A stretch of 64,000 nucleotides of DNA from Methylobacterium sp. Leaf99 (GTDB lineage Bacteria; Pseudomonadota; Alphaproteobacteria; Rhizobiales; Beijerinckiaceae), in NCBI RefSeq assembly GCF_001422375.1, contig NZ_LMMU01000001.1:1404228-1468227 (forward strand), in the 5' to 3' direction. Below, piece after piece: positions 38,589 to 45,876 of the stretch. The translations under genes and the position numbers were made by a program. Positions within the stretch are counted from its first letter, which is position 1. The number at the start of each line of letters is the position of its first letter. Below the pieces are notes generated by a model. That model had not been told where the DNA came from and did not search any database. It saw nothing but the letters and a program-made list of their open reading frames with translations.

Positions 38589-39608
38589 ATGGCGCTCGGC
38601 CGTCTCAATCGGCTCTGCGGAGCCGCAGCCCTCGTCACGGCGAGCCTGCTGGCCGGATCGGGAGCAGCCTGGGCCGAGGCGTCCGTCGTGCGCCTCGCCA
38701 AGCAGTTCGGCATCTCCTACCTGCCCCTCACCGTGATGGAGGAGGAGCGGCTCATCGAGAAGCATGCCCGCCAGCAGGGGCTTGACCTGACGACCGAGTG
38801 GCTGCGCTTCACCGGCGGCTCCGGCATGAACGAAGCCCTGCTGTCGGGAAACCTCGACTTCGCCGCTGGCGGCGTCGGGCCGATGCTGACGATCTGGGGC
38901 CGCACCCGGGGCAACATGATGGTCAAGGGCGTGGCGGCCTTGAACGCCATGCCGCTCTGGCTGGTCACGGTGAATCCGGCGGTGAAATCGATCAAGGACT
39001 TCACCGAGAAGGACAAGATCGCCCTGCCGACGGCCAAGAGCTCGATCCAGGCGATCACCCTGCAGATGGCCGCCGAGAAGGCCTTCGGACCCGGCCAGCA
39101 GGGCAAGCTCGATCCGCTCACGGTCTCCATGGGCCACCCCGACGCCCAGACGGCGATGCTCGGCGGCCGCTCCGAGATCACCGCGCATTTCGGCGCCCCG
39201 CCGTTCCAGGAGGTGGAGCTGAAGGACCCCAAAGCCCGCAAGGTGCTCGACAGCTACGACGTGCTCGGCGGGCCGCACACCTTCAACCTCGTCTGGGCGA
39301 GCAGCCGCTTCGTCTCCGCCAACCCGAAGATCGTCGCCGCCTTCCGGGGCGCCCTGGAGGAGAGCCTGGCCCTGATCAAGGCGGAGCCCAACCGGGTCGC
39401 CGCCCTCTGGATCAAGGCGGAGAACGCCAAGCTGACCGAGGCCGAAGCGGTGGACATTATCCGCGCGCCGCAGACCGGCTGGACCAGCGCGCCCCTGAAC
39501 ATGCTCGCCTATCTCGACTACATGAACCGCGCCGGCCTTGTCAGCGCCAAGGCCGCCGACCAGGGCGAGCTGTTCTTCCCCGGCGCCGTCACGAAGGCGG
39601 AGCGCTGA
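38589..39608 (+). CDS. Periplasmic binding protein, SsuA/TauA/NitT type
   Basis: A 339-residue exported protein (signal peptide ending SGAAWAEA). It has the NMT1/SsuA-like features: LAKQFGISYLPLTVMEE, GGSGMNEALLSGNLDFAAGGVGPM, and MGHPDAQTAMLGGRSEITAHFGAPPF. Relatives bind nitrate, taurine, alkanesulfonates or thiamine precursors. Its gene starts an operon that runs directly into the succinate-dehydrogenase-like subunits, so its ligand is probably their substrate or precursor. Confidence 0.87.
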   Translation: MALGRLNRLCGAAALVTASLLAGSGAAWAEASVVRLAKQFGISYLPLTVMEEERLIEKHARQQGLDLTTEWLRFTGGSGMNEALLSGNLDFAAGGVGPMLTIWGRTRGNMMVKGVAALNAMPLWLVTVNPAVKSIKDFTEKDKIALPTAKSSIQAITLQMAAEKAFGPGQQGKLDPLTVSMGHPDAQTAMLGGRSEITAHFGAPPFQEVELKDPKARKVLDSYDVLGGPHTFNLVWASSRFVSANPKIVAAFRGALEESLALIKAEPNRVAALWIKAENAKLTEAEAVDIIRAPQTGWTSAPLNMLAYLDYMNRAGLVSAKAADQGELFFPGAVTKAER

Positions 39609-39611
39609 GGC

Positions 39612-40397
39612 ATGAACGCTCCGATCCCGAACGCGGCGCTGAACGGTCGTGCGGTCGAGCCCGCGACCGGGGCGATGCTGACGGTGCGCATCCGGCGGGA
39701 CGGCGGCTTTCAGACCTTCGCCGTGGCGCGGCGCCCGGCCCAGACCATCCTCGACGTGGTCACCGAGATCCAGCGCGAGCAGGACCCGACGCTGGCCTAC
39801 CGCTTCGCCTGCCGGGTCGGCATGTGCGGATCCTGCGCCATGATGGTGAACGGCCGCCCGCGCTGGACCTGCCGCACCCGGGTCGCGGCGGTGGCGGCGA
39901 GCGACGGCCTGACGCTCGAACCCCTGCGCAACCTGCCGGTGGTCAAGGATCTGGCCGTCGACATGGAGCCGTTCTTCGAGAAGTGGACGGCCGCGCACGG
40001 CGCCTTCGAGCCCGGCGATGCACCGACCGTGGACTTCGCCGTGGTGGCGCCGGACTCGCCCGAGCGCCGGGCCGTGGATGCCGGCATCGAGTGCATCAAT
40101 TGCGGGGTCTGCTACGCCGCCTGCGACGTGGTGACGTGGAACCCGGACTACCTCGGGCCGGCCGCCCTCAACCGGGCCTGGACCCTGGTGAACGACGTCC
40201 GCGACCGGGGCCGGGAGGCACGCCTCGAGGCCGTCTCGGGCGATGCCGGCTGCCAATCCTGCCACACCCACATGAGCTGCACCGAGAGCTGCCCCAAGGC
40301 GCTGGCGCCGACCTTCGCCATCGCGGGCCTCAAGCGCGAGACCGCCAAAGCGTCCCTCCGGCGGCTCGGCGCCCGTCGCTTCCGGAGGTCGGCATGA
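39612..40397 (+). CDS. Succinate dehydrogenase/fumarate reductase-like iron-sulfur subunit
   Basis: A 261-residue SdhB/FrdB homologue with all three cluster motifs. [2Fe-2S]: C67-x4-C72-x2-C75-x11-C87. [4Fe-4S]: C161-x2-C164-x2-C167-x3-C171, with Asp replacing the usual Pro after C171. Third cluster: C217-x5-C223-x3-C227-P. It passes electrons from the flavin subunit (at 42.7 kb) to the membrane anchors. It follows the binding-protein gene by 3 bases, an unusual partner for a respiratory dehydrogenase. Confidence 0.88.
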   Translation: MNAPIPNAALNGRAVEPATGAMLTVRIRRDGGFQTFAVARRPAQTILDVVTEIQREQDPTLAYRFACRVGMCGSCAMMVNGRPRWTCRTRVAAVAASDGLTLEPLRNLPVVKDLAVDMEPFFEKWTAAHGAFEPGDAPTVDFAVVAPDSPERRAVDAGIECINCGVCYAACDVVTWNPDYLGPAALNRAWTLVNDVRDRGREARLEAVSGDAGCQSCHTHMSCTESCPKALAPTFAIAGLKRETAKASLRRLGARRFRRSA

Positions 40398-40723
40398 ACC
40401 CGCTCCTCTACGTCGCCCAGCGCGGCACCGCCGTGATCCTGGCCGTCGCCGTGGCGGTCCATCTCGGCACCATCCTGTACGCCGTGCGCGGCGGCCTCAC
40501 CGCCGGGGAGATCCTCGGCCGCACCCAGGGCAACCGCGCCTTCCTCGCCTTCTACGGTGTCTTCGTCATCGCGGCGGCGATCCATGCGCCCATCGGCCTG
40601 CGCAGCATCCTGCGCGAGTGGACGGGCTGGCGCGGGCGTTCCCTCGACGGCGCGATGCTCGCCGTCTCGGCGCTCCTGGTCGTCCTCGGGCTGCGCGCCG
40701 CCCTCGCGGTCTACATCGCATGA
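40394..40723 (+). CDS. SDH/FRD-like membrane anchor subunit 1
   Basis: A 109-residue protein with three membrane helices, H23 (VAVHLGTI) and H64 in AAIHAPIGLRSILREW. The H-x3-G-L-R pattern is typical of cytochrome b-type SdhC/SdhD/FrdC anchors and marks likely haem or quinone contacts. Overlaps the Fe-S gene by ATGA and the next gene by ATGA, so the three are translationally coupled. Confidence 0.78.
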   Translation: MNPLLYVAQRGTAVILAVAVAVHLGTILYAVRGGLTAGEILGRTQGNRAFLAFYGVFVIAAAIHAPIGLRSILREWTGWRGRSLDGAMLAVSALLVVLGLRAALAVYIA

Positions 40724-41094
40724 ATGCCGGGACGCAGGCGGCCCCCCTGCCCCGGCGCGTCGCGGCGCGCCCGCGCGCCGGCCTTGCCGCCGCCCTCCTG
40801 CACCGCCTGTCAGGCATCGCCCTCGCGCTGTTCCTGCCGATGCACTTCATCGCCCTCGGGACCGCGCTGCAGGGGGCCGACCGCCTGGAGAGCTTCCTCG
40901 GGCTGACCCATAACGGCTTCGTGCGCACGGCCGAATGGGGCCTCGTCAGCGCGCTGGCCCTGCATCTCGTCCTCGGACTGCGCGTGCTCGCCATCGAGTG
41001 GTTCGCCACGCGCGAGCGGACGGCGCTCATGGTCTCGCTCTGCGTGGCGGCGGCTCTGGCGGTCGGGCTCCTGTTCCTGCTCGGCGGCGCCTGA
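40720..41094 (+). CDS. SDH/FRD-like membrane anchor subunit 2 (SdhC-like)
   Basis: A 124-residue protein with three membrane helices, an SdhC-like HRLSGIALALFLPMHF segment (H28, H42) and LHLVLGLRVLAIEW (H82). Together with subunit 1 it would bind haem b and quinone, so the complex probably exchanges electrons with the quinone pool. The start ATG overlaps the previous stop. Confidence 0.78.
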   Translation: MNAGTQAAPLPRRVAARPRAGLAAALLHRLSGIALALFLPMHFIALGTALQGADRLESFLGLTHNGFVRTAEWGLVSALALHLVLGLRVLAIEWFATRERTALMVSLCVAAALAVGLLFLLGGA

Positions 41095-41134
41095 CCCTCG
41101 GCCCTTCCGCCCCCAACCCCCTAAGGAGACCGGC

Positions 41135-42007
41135 ATGGACCTCGATCTCTCCGAAGTCGAAGCCTTGTGCAGGGACCTCTACGTCCGTGCCCTGAAACTC
41201 CTGCCCCCCGACATCAAGGCGGGCTTCGCCGACCTGGCGCGGGAGGAGACCAGCGCCACCGGCCGGGCGATCCTCGGCACCATGGTCGAAAACATCGCGG
41301 TGGCCGAGCGCACGCGCAACATCCTGTGCCAGGACACCGGCATTCCGATCTACAACGTGGTGATCGGGCGCGACGTGCGCTTCGACGGCGCCGACCTCAA
41401 GGCCGCCATCCGGCGCGGCTGCGCGCGCGCCACCACCGAGCATTCCCTGCGCTCCTCCGTGGTCCACCCGATCACCCGCGTGAACGAGCAGACCTCCTGC
41501 GGCATCCGCGTGCCGATCATCCATGTGGATTTCGACGACCGGCCCGAGACGGTCGCGATCGAGATGATCCCGAAGGGGTCGGGCTCGGAGAACGGCTCGT
41601 TCCTGCAGATGCTGCTGCCCTCCGACGGCATCAACGCGGTCAAGCGCTTCGTCATCGACCGGGTGATCGAGCTCGGCGGCCGCGTCTGCCCGCCGACCAT
41701 CGTGGGCGTCGGCATCGGCGGCACCTCGGACCTGTGCATGCACCTCGCCAAGGTGGCGGCGACCCGCAAGCTGCGCACCGCCTGTTCCGACCCCGACGGC
41801 GCCCGGATCGAGGCGGAGCTGTCGCGCGCCGTCAATGAGCTCGGCATCGGGCCGCAGGGGCTCGGCGGGCGCTCCACGAGCTTCGCCGTCCATGTCGAGA
41901 TCGCCGCGACCCACATCACCCAGAATCCGGTGGCGGTGAACATCCAGTGCCATTCGGCCCGCCGCGCCCGAGCGACCTTCACGCCGGGCGGCATCGCCTT
42001 CGACTGA
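41135..42007 (+). CDS. Class I fumarase / L-tartrate dehydratase-like alpha subunit
   Basis: A 290-residue Fe-S hydro-lyase alpha subunit. Probable [4Fe-4S] ligands are C65 (CQDTG), C185 (RVCPPTIVGVGIGGTSD) and C272 (QCHSARR). It also has NEQTSCGIRVPI and PKGSGSENGSFLQML. Families with this fold add or remove water across fumarate/malate, tartrate or mesaconate. AAGGAG precedes the ATG. Placement between an SDH-like complex and sulfolactate genes suggests hydration of an enoate produced by that complex. Confidence 0.87.
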   Translation: MDLDLSEVEALCRDLYVRALKLLPPDIKAGFADLAREETSATGRAILGTMVENIAVAERTRNILCQDTGIPIYNVVIGRDVRFDGADLKAAIRRGCARATTEHSLRSSVVHPITRVNEQTSCGIRVPIIHVDFDDRPETVAIEMIPKGSGSENGSFLQMLLPSDGINAVKRFVIDRVIELGGRVCPPTIVGVGIGGTSDLCMHLAKVAATRKLRTACSDPDGARIEAELSRAVNELGIGPQGLGGRSTSFAVHVEIAATHITQNPVAVNIQCHSARRARATFTPGGIAFD

Positions 42008-42075
42008 TCTAAACGTCCGCGACTGATCCAAGCGTCCGCGACGGATCCAAGCGTCTGCGACTGATCCAAGCGGCC
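42002..42075 (+). repeat. 19-bp tandem repeats between the hydratase subunits
   Basis: GACTGATCCAAGCGTCCGC is present in about 3.9 consecutive copies: 42002-42020 (three changes), 42021-42039, 42040-42058 (two changes) and 42059-42075 (partial). The first copy contains the last codon and stop of the alpha subunit. The repeats fill the gap before the beta subunit's ribosome binding site (GGGAGGGCAGG). Confidence 0.85.
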
Positions 42076-42092
42076 TCCGGGAGGGCAGGACC

Positions 42093-42698
42093 ATGCACCA
42101 CGTTCTCGACATGCCGATCGATGCCGCGCGGGCGCGCGCCCTGCGGATCGGCGACACCGTCACCCTGCGCAAAACCCTGTTCGGCATCCGGGACGCGACC
42201 CTGATCCACATGTTCGACCAGGGCCGCCGCACGCATCTCGACCTGTCGGGTCACGCCATCATCCACACGGCGCCCAACGTCCACCGCGTGCCGGTCTCGG
42301 CCGAGGCCCCCGTCGGCTACGCGCCGTTCTGCATCGGCACCACCACCTCCATGCGGATGGAGCGCTTCACCGACGCCCTGATGCGGCGGGAAGGCGTGCG
42401 CCTCATCGTCGGCAAGGGCGGCATGGGCCCGAAGACCCTCGACGCCTTCGCCGAACAGGGCGGCGCCTACCTCGCCATCGTCGGCGGCGCCGCCGCCCTG
42501 GAGACCACCTGGATCGAGCGGATCGAGGACATCGACCTCGACGACCTCCACCCCGAGAGCCTGTGGAAGTTCGCGATCCGCGATTTCGGGCCCCTCCTCG
42601 TCGGCATGGATTCCCACGGCGGATCGCTCTTCGCCGAGGTCCAGCGCGACGTCGCGGGCCGGCGCGACGCCATCATCGAGAGCCTGGGAGCCACCTGA
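42093..42698 (+). CDS. Class I fumarase / L-tartrate dehydratase-like beta subunit
   Basis: A 201-residue swivel-domain subunit resembling TtdB: GDTVTLRKTLFGIRDA, TTSMRMERFTDALM, LIVGKGGMGPKTLDA, HPESLWKFAIRDFGPLLVGMDSHGGSL. Two normally conserved spots differ: the R-D-x-x-H motif reads RDATL (His lost), and the GPTTS motif reads IGTTTS. These suggest altered substrate handling. It overlaps the flavoprotein gene by one base (TGATG). Confidence 0.85.
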   Translation: MHHVLDMPIDAARARALRIGDTVTLRKTLFGIRDATLIHMFDQGRRTHLDLSGHAIIHTAPNVHRVPVSAEAPVGYAPFCIGTTTSMRMERFTDALMRREGVRLIVGKGGMGPKTLDAFAEQGGAYLAIVGGAAALETTWIERIEDIDLDDLHPESLWKFAIRDFGPLLVGMDSHGGSLFAEVQRDVAGRRDAIIESLGAT

Positions 42699-44428
42699 TG
42701 CGGGCTGACCTCACCACCGTCGAGACCGACATCCTCATCCTGGGCTCCGGTGGGGCGGGCCTGTTCGCGGCGCTTCATGCCAAGAAGACCGCGCCCGACC
42801 TCGACGTCACCGTCGCGGTGAAGGGCCTGCTCGGCAAGTGCGGCTGCACCCGCATGGTCCAGGGCGGCTACAACGTGGCCCTGGCGCCGGGCGATTCCGT
42901 CGAGCGCCACTTCATGGATACGATCGAGGGCGGCAAGTGGCTCAACGACCAAGCCCTGGCCTGGACCCTGGTGACCGAGGCGCAGGTCCGCATCCGCGAA
43001 CTCGAGACCGAGCTCGGCTGCTTCTTCGACCGCAATCCCGACGGCAGCGTCCACCAGAAGGCCTTCGCGGGGCAGACCTTCGACAGGACCGTGCACAAGG
43101 GCGACCTCACCGGCATCGAGATCATCAACCGCCTGTCCGAACAGGTCTGGCGCCGCGACGTCCGGCGCCTCGAGGACCACCGCGCCCTCGACCTGATCCC
43201 GGCGGCGGACGGGTCCGGCCTCGCCGGCGTGCTCATGCTCGACATGCGCACCGGCATCCCCGCGCTCGTGCGCGCCAAGGCGACCCTGCTGGCCACGGGC
43301 GGCGGTCCGACCATGTACAGGTTCCACACGCCGTCCGGCGACAAGACCTGCGACGGCCTCGCCATGGCGTTGCGCGGCGGCCTTCCCTTGCGCGACATGG
43401 AGATGGTGCAGTTCCATCCCACCGGCCTCCTCGCCGGCGCGGGCACCCGGATGACCGGCACGGTGCTGGAGGAGGGATTGCGGGGCGCGGGCGGCTGGCT
43501 GCTCGACGCCACCGGCGAGCGCTTCATGCATCACTATGATCCGCGCGCGGAGCGGGCGACCCGCGACGTCGTCAGCCGCTCGATCATGCGGCGCATCCGC
43601 GACGGACAGGCCAGCCCGAACGGCGGCGTCTACCTCCAGATGAGCCATCTCGGCCCCGACGACGTCCGGCGGATGTTCAAGGGCATGGTCGAGCGCTGTG
43701 CCGATTGCGGCTTCGACCTCGCGGGCGGGCGCGTCGAGGTCATCCCGACCGCCCATTACATGATGGGCGGGGTCGCCTTCCGCCCCGGCTGCGGCACCGA
43801 AGTACCGGGCCTCTACGCCGCCGGCGAGGATACCGGCGGGGTCCACGGCGCCAATCGCCTCGGCGGCAACGGCGTCGCCAATTCCACCGTGTTCGGGGGC
43901 CTCGCCGGCGCCGCCATGGCGCGCGACATCCGGAGCGTGACAACCCTGGCCGAGCCCGATCCGAACGCCATCGAGGCCGGCCTTGCGCGTGCCTTCGGTC
44001 CCCTCGGGCGCCCGTCCGAGAACCTCGAATCCATCCGCGAAGCCCTCTACGCGACGATGTGGGACGATGTCGGCATCCTGCGCGACGCCGCCGGGCTGGC
44101 CCGGGCCGGCGCCCGCCTCGACGACCTCGCCGGGGCCGTCGCCCGGGCGGGCGTCGCGGACGGGGACCGCCGCTACAACCTGACCTGGATGGACCGGCTG
44201 AACCTCGAGAACCTCGTCCTCGTCAGCAGGTCGATCTGCGCCGCCGCCCTGGCCCGCACCGACAGCCGTGGGGCACATTTTCGCGAGGATTTCCCCGACA
44301 CCTCGGACCTCGCGACCTCGCACTACACCGTCGTGCGGCAGGGCGACCCCACCCTCGACGTCACCCTGGAGCCCGTTGCCTTCACGCATGTGCGTCCCGG
44401 CGAATCCCTGCTCGACGCGGCGGCCTGA
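42698..44428 (+). CDS. SDH/FRD-family flavoprotein with Cys in place of the covalent-FAD His
   Basis: A 576-residue FAD subunit. Dinucleotide fold GSGGAG (16-21). Active-site landmarks are kept: H240 (QFHPTG), R289 (TRDVVSR, the proton-shuttle Arg), H353 (PTAHYMMGG) and R387 (GANRLGGN). The residue aligned with the FAD-bearing His (SHTVAAEGG in E. coli FrdA) is C50 in CTRMVQGG, so FAD should not be held by a histidyl bond. The substrate-binding Thr of L-T-E-G is E258 (LEEG). It completes the complex begun at 39.6 kb but is placed after the hydratase genes. Confidence 0.88.
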   Translation: MRADLTTVETDILILGSGGAGLFAALHAKKTAPDLDVTVAVKGLLGKCGCTRMVQGGYNVALAPGDSVERHFMDTIEGGKWLNDQALAWTLVTEAQVRIRELETELGCFFDRNPDGSVHQKAFAGQTFDRTVHKGDLTGIEIINRLSEQVWRRDVRRLEDHRALDLIPAADGSGLAGVLMLDMRTGIPALVRAKATLLATGGGPTMYRFHTPSGDKTCDGLAMALRGGLPLRDMEMVQFHPTGLLAGAGTRMTGTVLEEGLRGAGGWLLDATGERFMHHYDPRAERATRDVVSRSIMRRIRDGQASPNGGVYLQMSHLGPDDVRRMFKGMVERCADCGFDLAGGRVEVIPTAHYMMGGVAFRPGCGTEVPGLYAAGEDTGGVHGANRLGGNGVANSTVFGGLAGAAMARDIRSVTTLAEPDPNAIEAGLARAFGPLGRPSENLESIREALYATMWDDVGILRDAAGLARAGARLDDLAGAVARAGVADGDRRYNLTWMDRLNLENLVLVSRSICAAALARTDSRGAHFREDFPDTSDLATSHYTVVRQGDPTLDVTLEPVAFTHVRPGESLLDAAA

Positions 44429-44434
44429 GGCGAT

Positions 44435-44466
44435 CCCGCGCACCGCCGGGACCGGGCGGGCGCGGG
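44435..44466. terminator. Hairpin between the converging flavoprotein and tauE genes
   Basis: CCCGCGC-A-CCGCC pairs with GGCGG-GCGCGGG around a 7-base loop, a 12-bp stem with one bulge. It fills the gap between the two stop codons and probably ends transcription from both sides. Confidence 0.6.
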
Positions 44467-45210
44467 TCAGTGCAGCAGGCCGGGGAGTGCCAGGGCGGTC
44501 GTCGTGATGCCGATGGCGGCGAGCAGGGCGAGCACGATCGATCGGAACCGGCGCTGGTCGATATGGCCGAACAGCGACAGCCCGGCCAGCACGCTCACGA
44601 GGACGATGGGGAGCCCGAGGGCGAGATCACCCATCAGTTCGGGCGGGAACGGATTGAACACGGCCAGGATCGCCAGGGACCAGATTTGCAGGACCAGGGT
44701 GAAGCTCTGGTAGACGGCGCGCTGCATGCGCGGTTCCCAGCCGCGCACGAGGCTCCAGGCGGTGGGAAGCGCTCCCGACAAGCCGGCGATGCCGCCGAGG
44801 ATGCCGCCGAGGAACCCGACCGCCCCGTCGCTCCAGGCGTTGCCGAACGACACACGATAGTCGCTGCGCAGCATCGCCACGACGGCGCTGTACAGGATGA
44901 GGAAGATCCCAATGAGCACCTTCACCAGTTCGGGGTTGAGGTCCTGCAGGAGGTAGATCCCGATGGGCGCCCCGACGAGCCCGGGACCGATCATGGCGAG
45001 TGCCGTGGCGCGCGGCGGCAGGGTCCGCAGCCGAAGCACCGACAGGGCCTGAGAGAGGATGCTGCAGGTGAGCACCAGCGCCGTCGCCTCGATGGGCGCC
45101 CGGATCGACAGCAGGGTGCCGGAGGCCACCAGCGCGAAGGCGAAGCCCGTCAGGCCGGACACGAGACCTGCGCAGCTCAGGCACAGGACGATCTGGAGGG
45201 TCTCGCTCAC
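44467..45210 (-). CDS. TauE/SafE-family sulfite/organosulfonate exporter
   Basis: A 247-residue membrane protein with about seven to eight helices and TauE/SafE (DUF81) features: GLVSGLTGFAFALVASGTLL near the start and GFLGGILGGIAGLSGALPTAW as the second half-repeat. Relatives export sulfite, sulfoacetate or similar anions and are common in sulfonate clusters. I take the GTG at 45210 (VSETLQIVLCL); the upstream frame lacks family features and overlaps the operator region. Confidence 0.8.
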   Translation of the reverse strand: MSETLQIVLCLSCAGLVSGLTGFAFALVASGTLLSIRAPIEATALVLTCSILSQALSVLRLRTLPPRATALAMIGPGLVGAPIGIYLLQDLNPELVKVLIGIFLILYSAVVAMLRSDYRVSFGNAWSDGAVGFLGGILGGIAGLSGALPTAWSLVRGWEPRMQRAVYQSFTLVLQIWSLAILAVFNPFPPELMGDLALGLPIVLVSVLAGLSLFGHIDQRRFRSIVLALLAAIGITTTALALPGLLH

Positions 45211-45302
45211 GATGCGCCTCTGGCTCCTCGGCCGCCGACGGCACGCGGGAGCGGTGCGGGCGGTGTCGATCGCGAGCAGGACGACGTCGTGATCGATATT
45301 GG

Positions 45303-45314
45303 TCTTATATAAGA
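45303..45314. promoter_or_regulatory. Perfect palindromic operator upstream of tauE
   Basis: TCTTATATAAGA, a perfect 12-bp palindrome in the divergent tauE-suyA interval, about 93 bases before the tauE start. Nearly the same sequence occurs at 45475-45486 (suyA) and 35716-35727 (importer operon). Confidence 0.6.
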
Positions 45315-45453
45315 ATGATGCCCGATCAAGTGCGCCTGTGGTACCGGACAGATGCGTGCACCGTAGGCGCTCACCTAGGCGCGATTTGTCATTTTTTTGC
45401 ATCCCGTTCGGCCGCTCATGCGGCCCGGGCGGAACGACGCGGTGCTTCCTCGA

Positions 45454-45487
45454 TTGACGCGTCGAACTATGCTGTCTTATACAAGAC
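45454..45487 (+). promoter_or_regulatory. suyA promoter with operator over the -10 box
   Basis: TTGACG (45454-45459), a 17-bp spacer and TTATAC (45477-45482) form the promoter. The -10 box lies inside GTCTTATACAAGAC (45474-45487), a near-perfect 14-bp palindrome. A protein bound here would block RNA polymerase, so repression by a GntR protein and release by a sulfonate ligand is the simplest reading. Confidence 0.65.
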
Positions 45488-45533
45488 TCAGTCGCCGCAA
45501 AGAGCCGACGGCTTCATCAAGGAGGACCCCGGA

Positions 45534-45851
45534 ATGAATAGTCACGCCGGATCGGGCGAGGGGCGCACGAAGCCGCACCTTCTCGCGCATAGCCCGCTGG
45601 ACAACGTCGCCGTCGCCGTCATCGAAGGTCTCAGGGCCGACACCGACGCACTCGGCGTCATCACGGAGGATGATTCGACCTTCGCGGTGAACGTCCGGCA
45701 CGACATCCCGATCGGCCACAAGGTGGCGCTCACCGACCTGAAGGCCGGCGATACGGCCATCAAGTACGGCCAGGATATCGGGAAGATCATCAAGGACGTC
45801 GCCAAGGGCGAGCACGTCCACGTGCAGAACCTCAAGACGAAGCGCTGGTGA
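45534..45851 (+). CDS. suyA: (2R)-sulfolactate sulfo-lyase subunit alpha
   Basis: A 105-residue SAF-domain protein like the N-terminal domain of altronate/galactarate dehydratases ([55 protein letters not shown]). Free-standing small SAF subunits paired with a UxaA-type large subunit are typical of SuyAB, which splits (R)-3-sulfolactate into pyruvate and sulfite. AAGGAGGA precedes the ATG. An altronate-type dehydratase is the alternative, but the slcC, comC, sor and exporter genes favour SuyA. Confidence 0.85.
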   Translation: MNSHAGSGEGRTKPHLLAHSPLDNVAVAVIEGLRADTDALGVITEDDSTFAVNVRHDIPIGHKVALTDLKAGDTAIKYGQDIGKIIKDVAKGEHVHVQNLKTKRW

Positions 45852-45876
45852 GGTGGCGATGCCCGGAGAGAACATC

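Noticed and set aside
39612..44428. The SDH-like genes as the housekeeping succinate dehydrogenase
   Set aside because: Gene order, embedding in an importer/hydratase operon, GntR control and loss of the FAD-linking His do not fit the central-metabolism enzyme.
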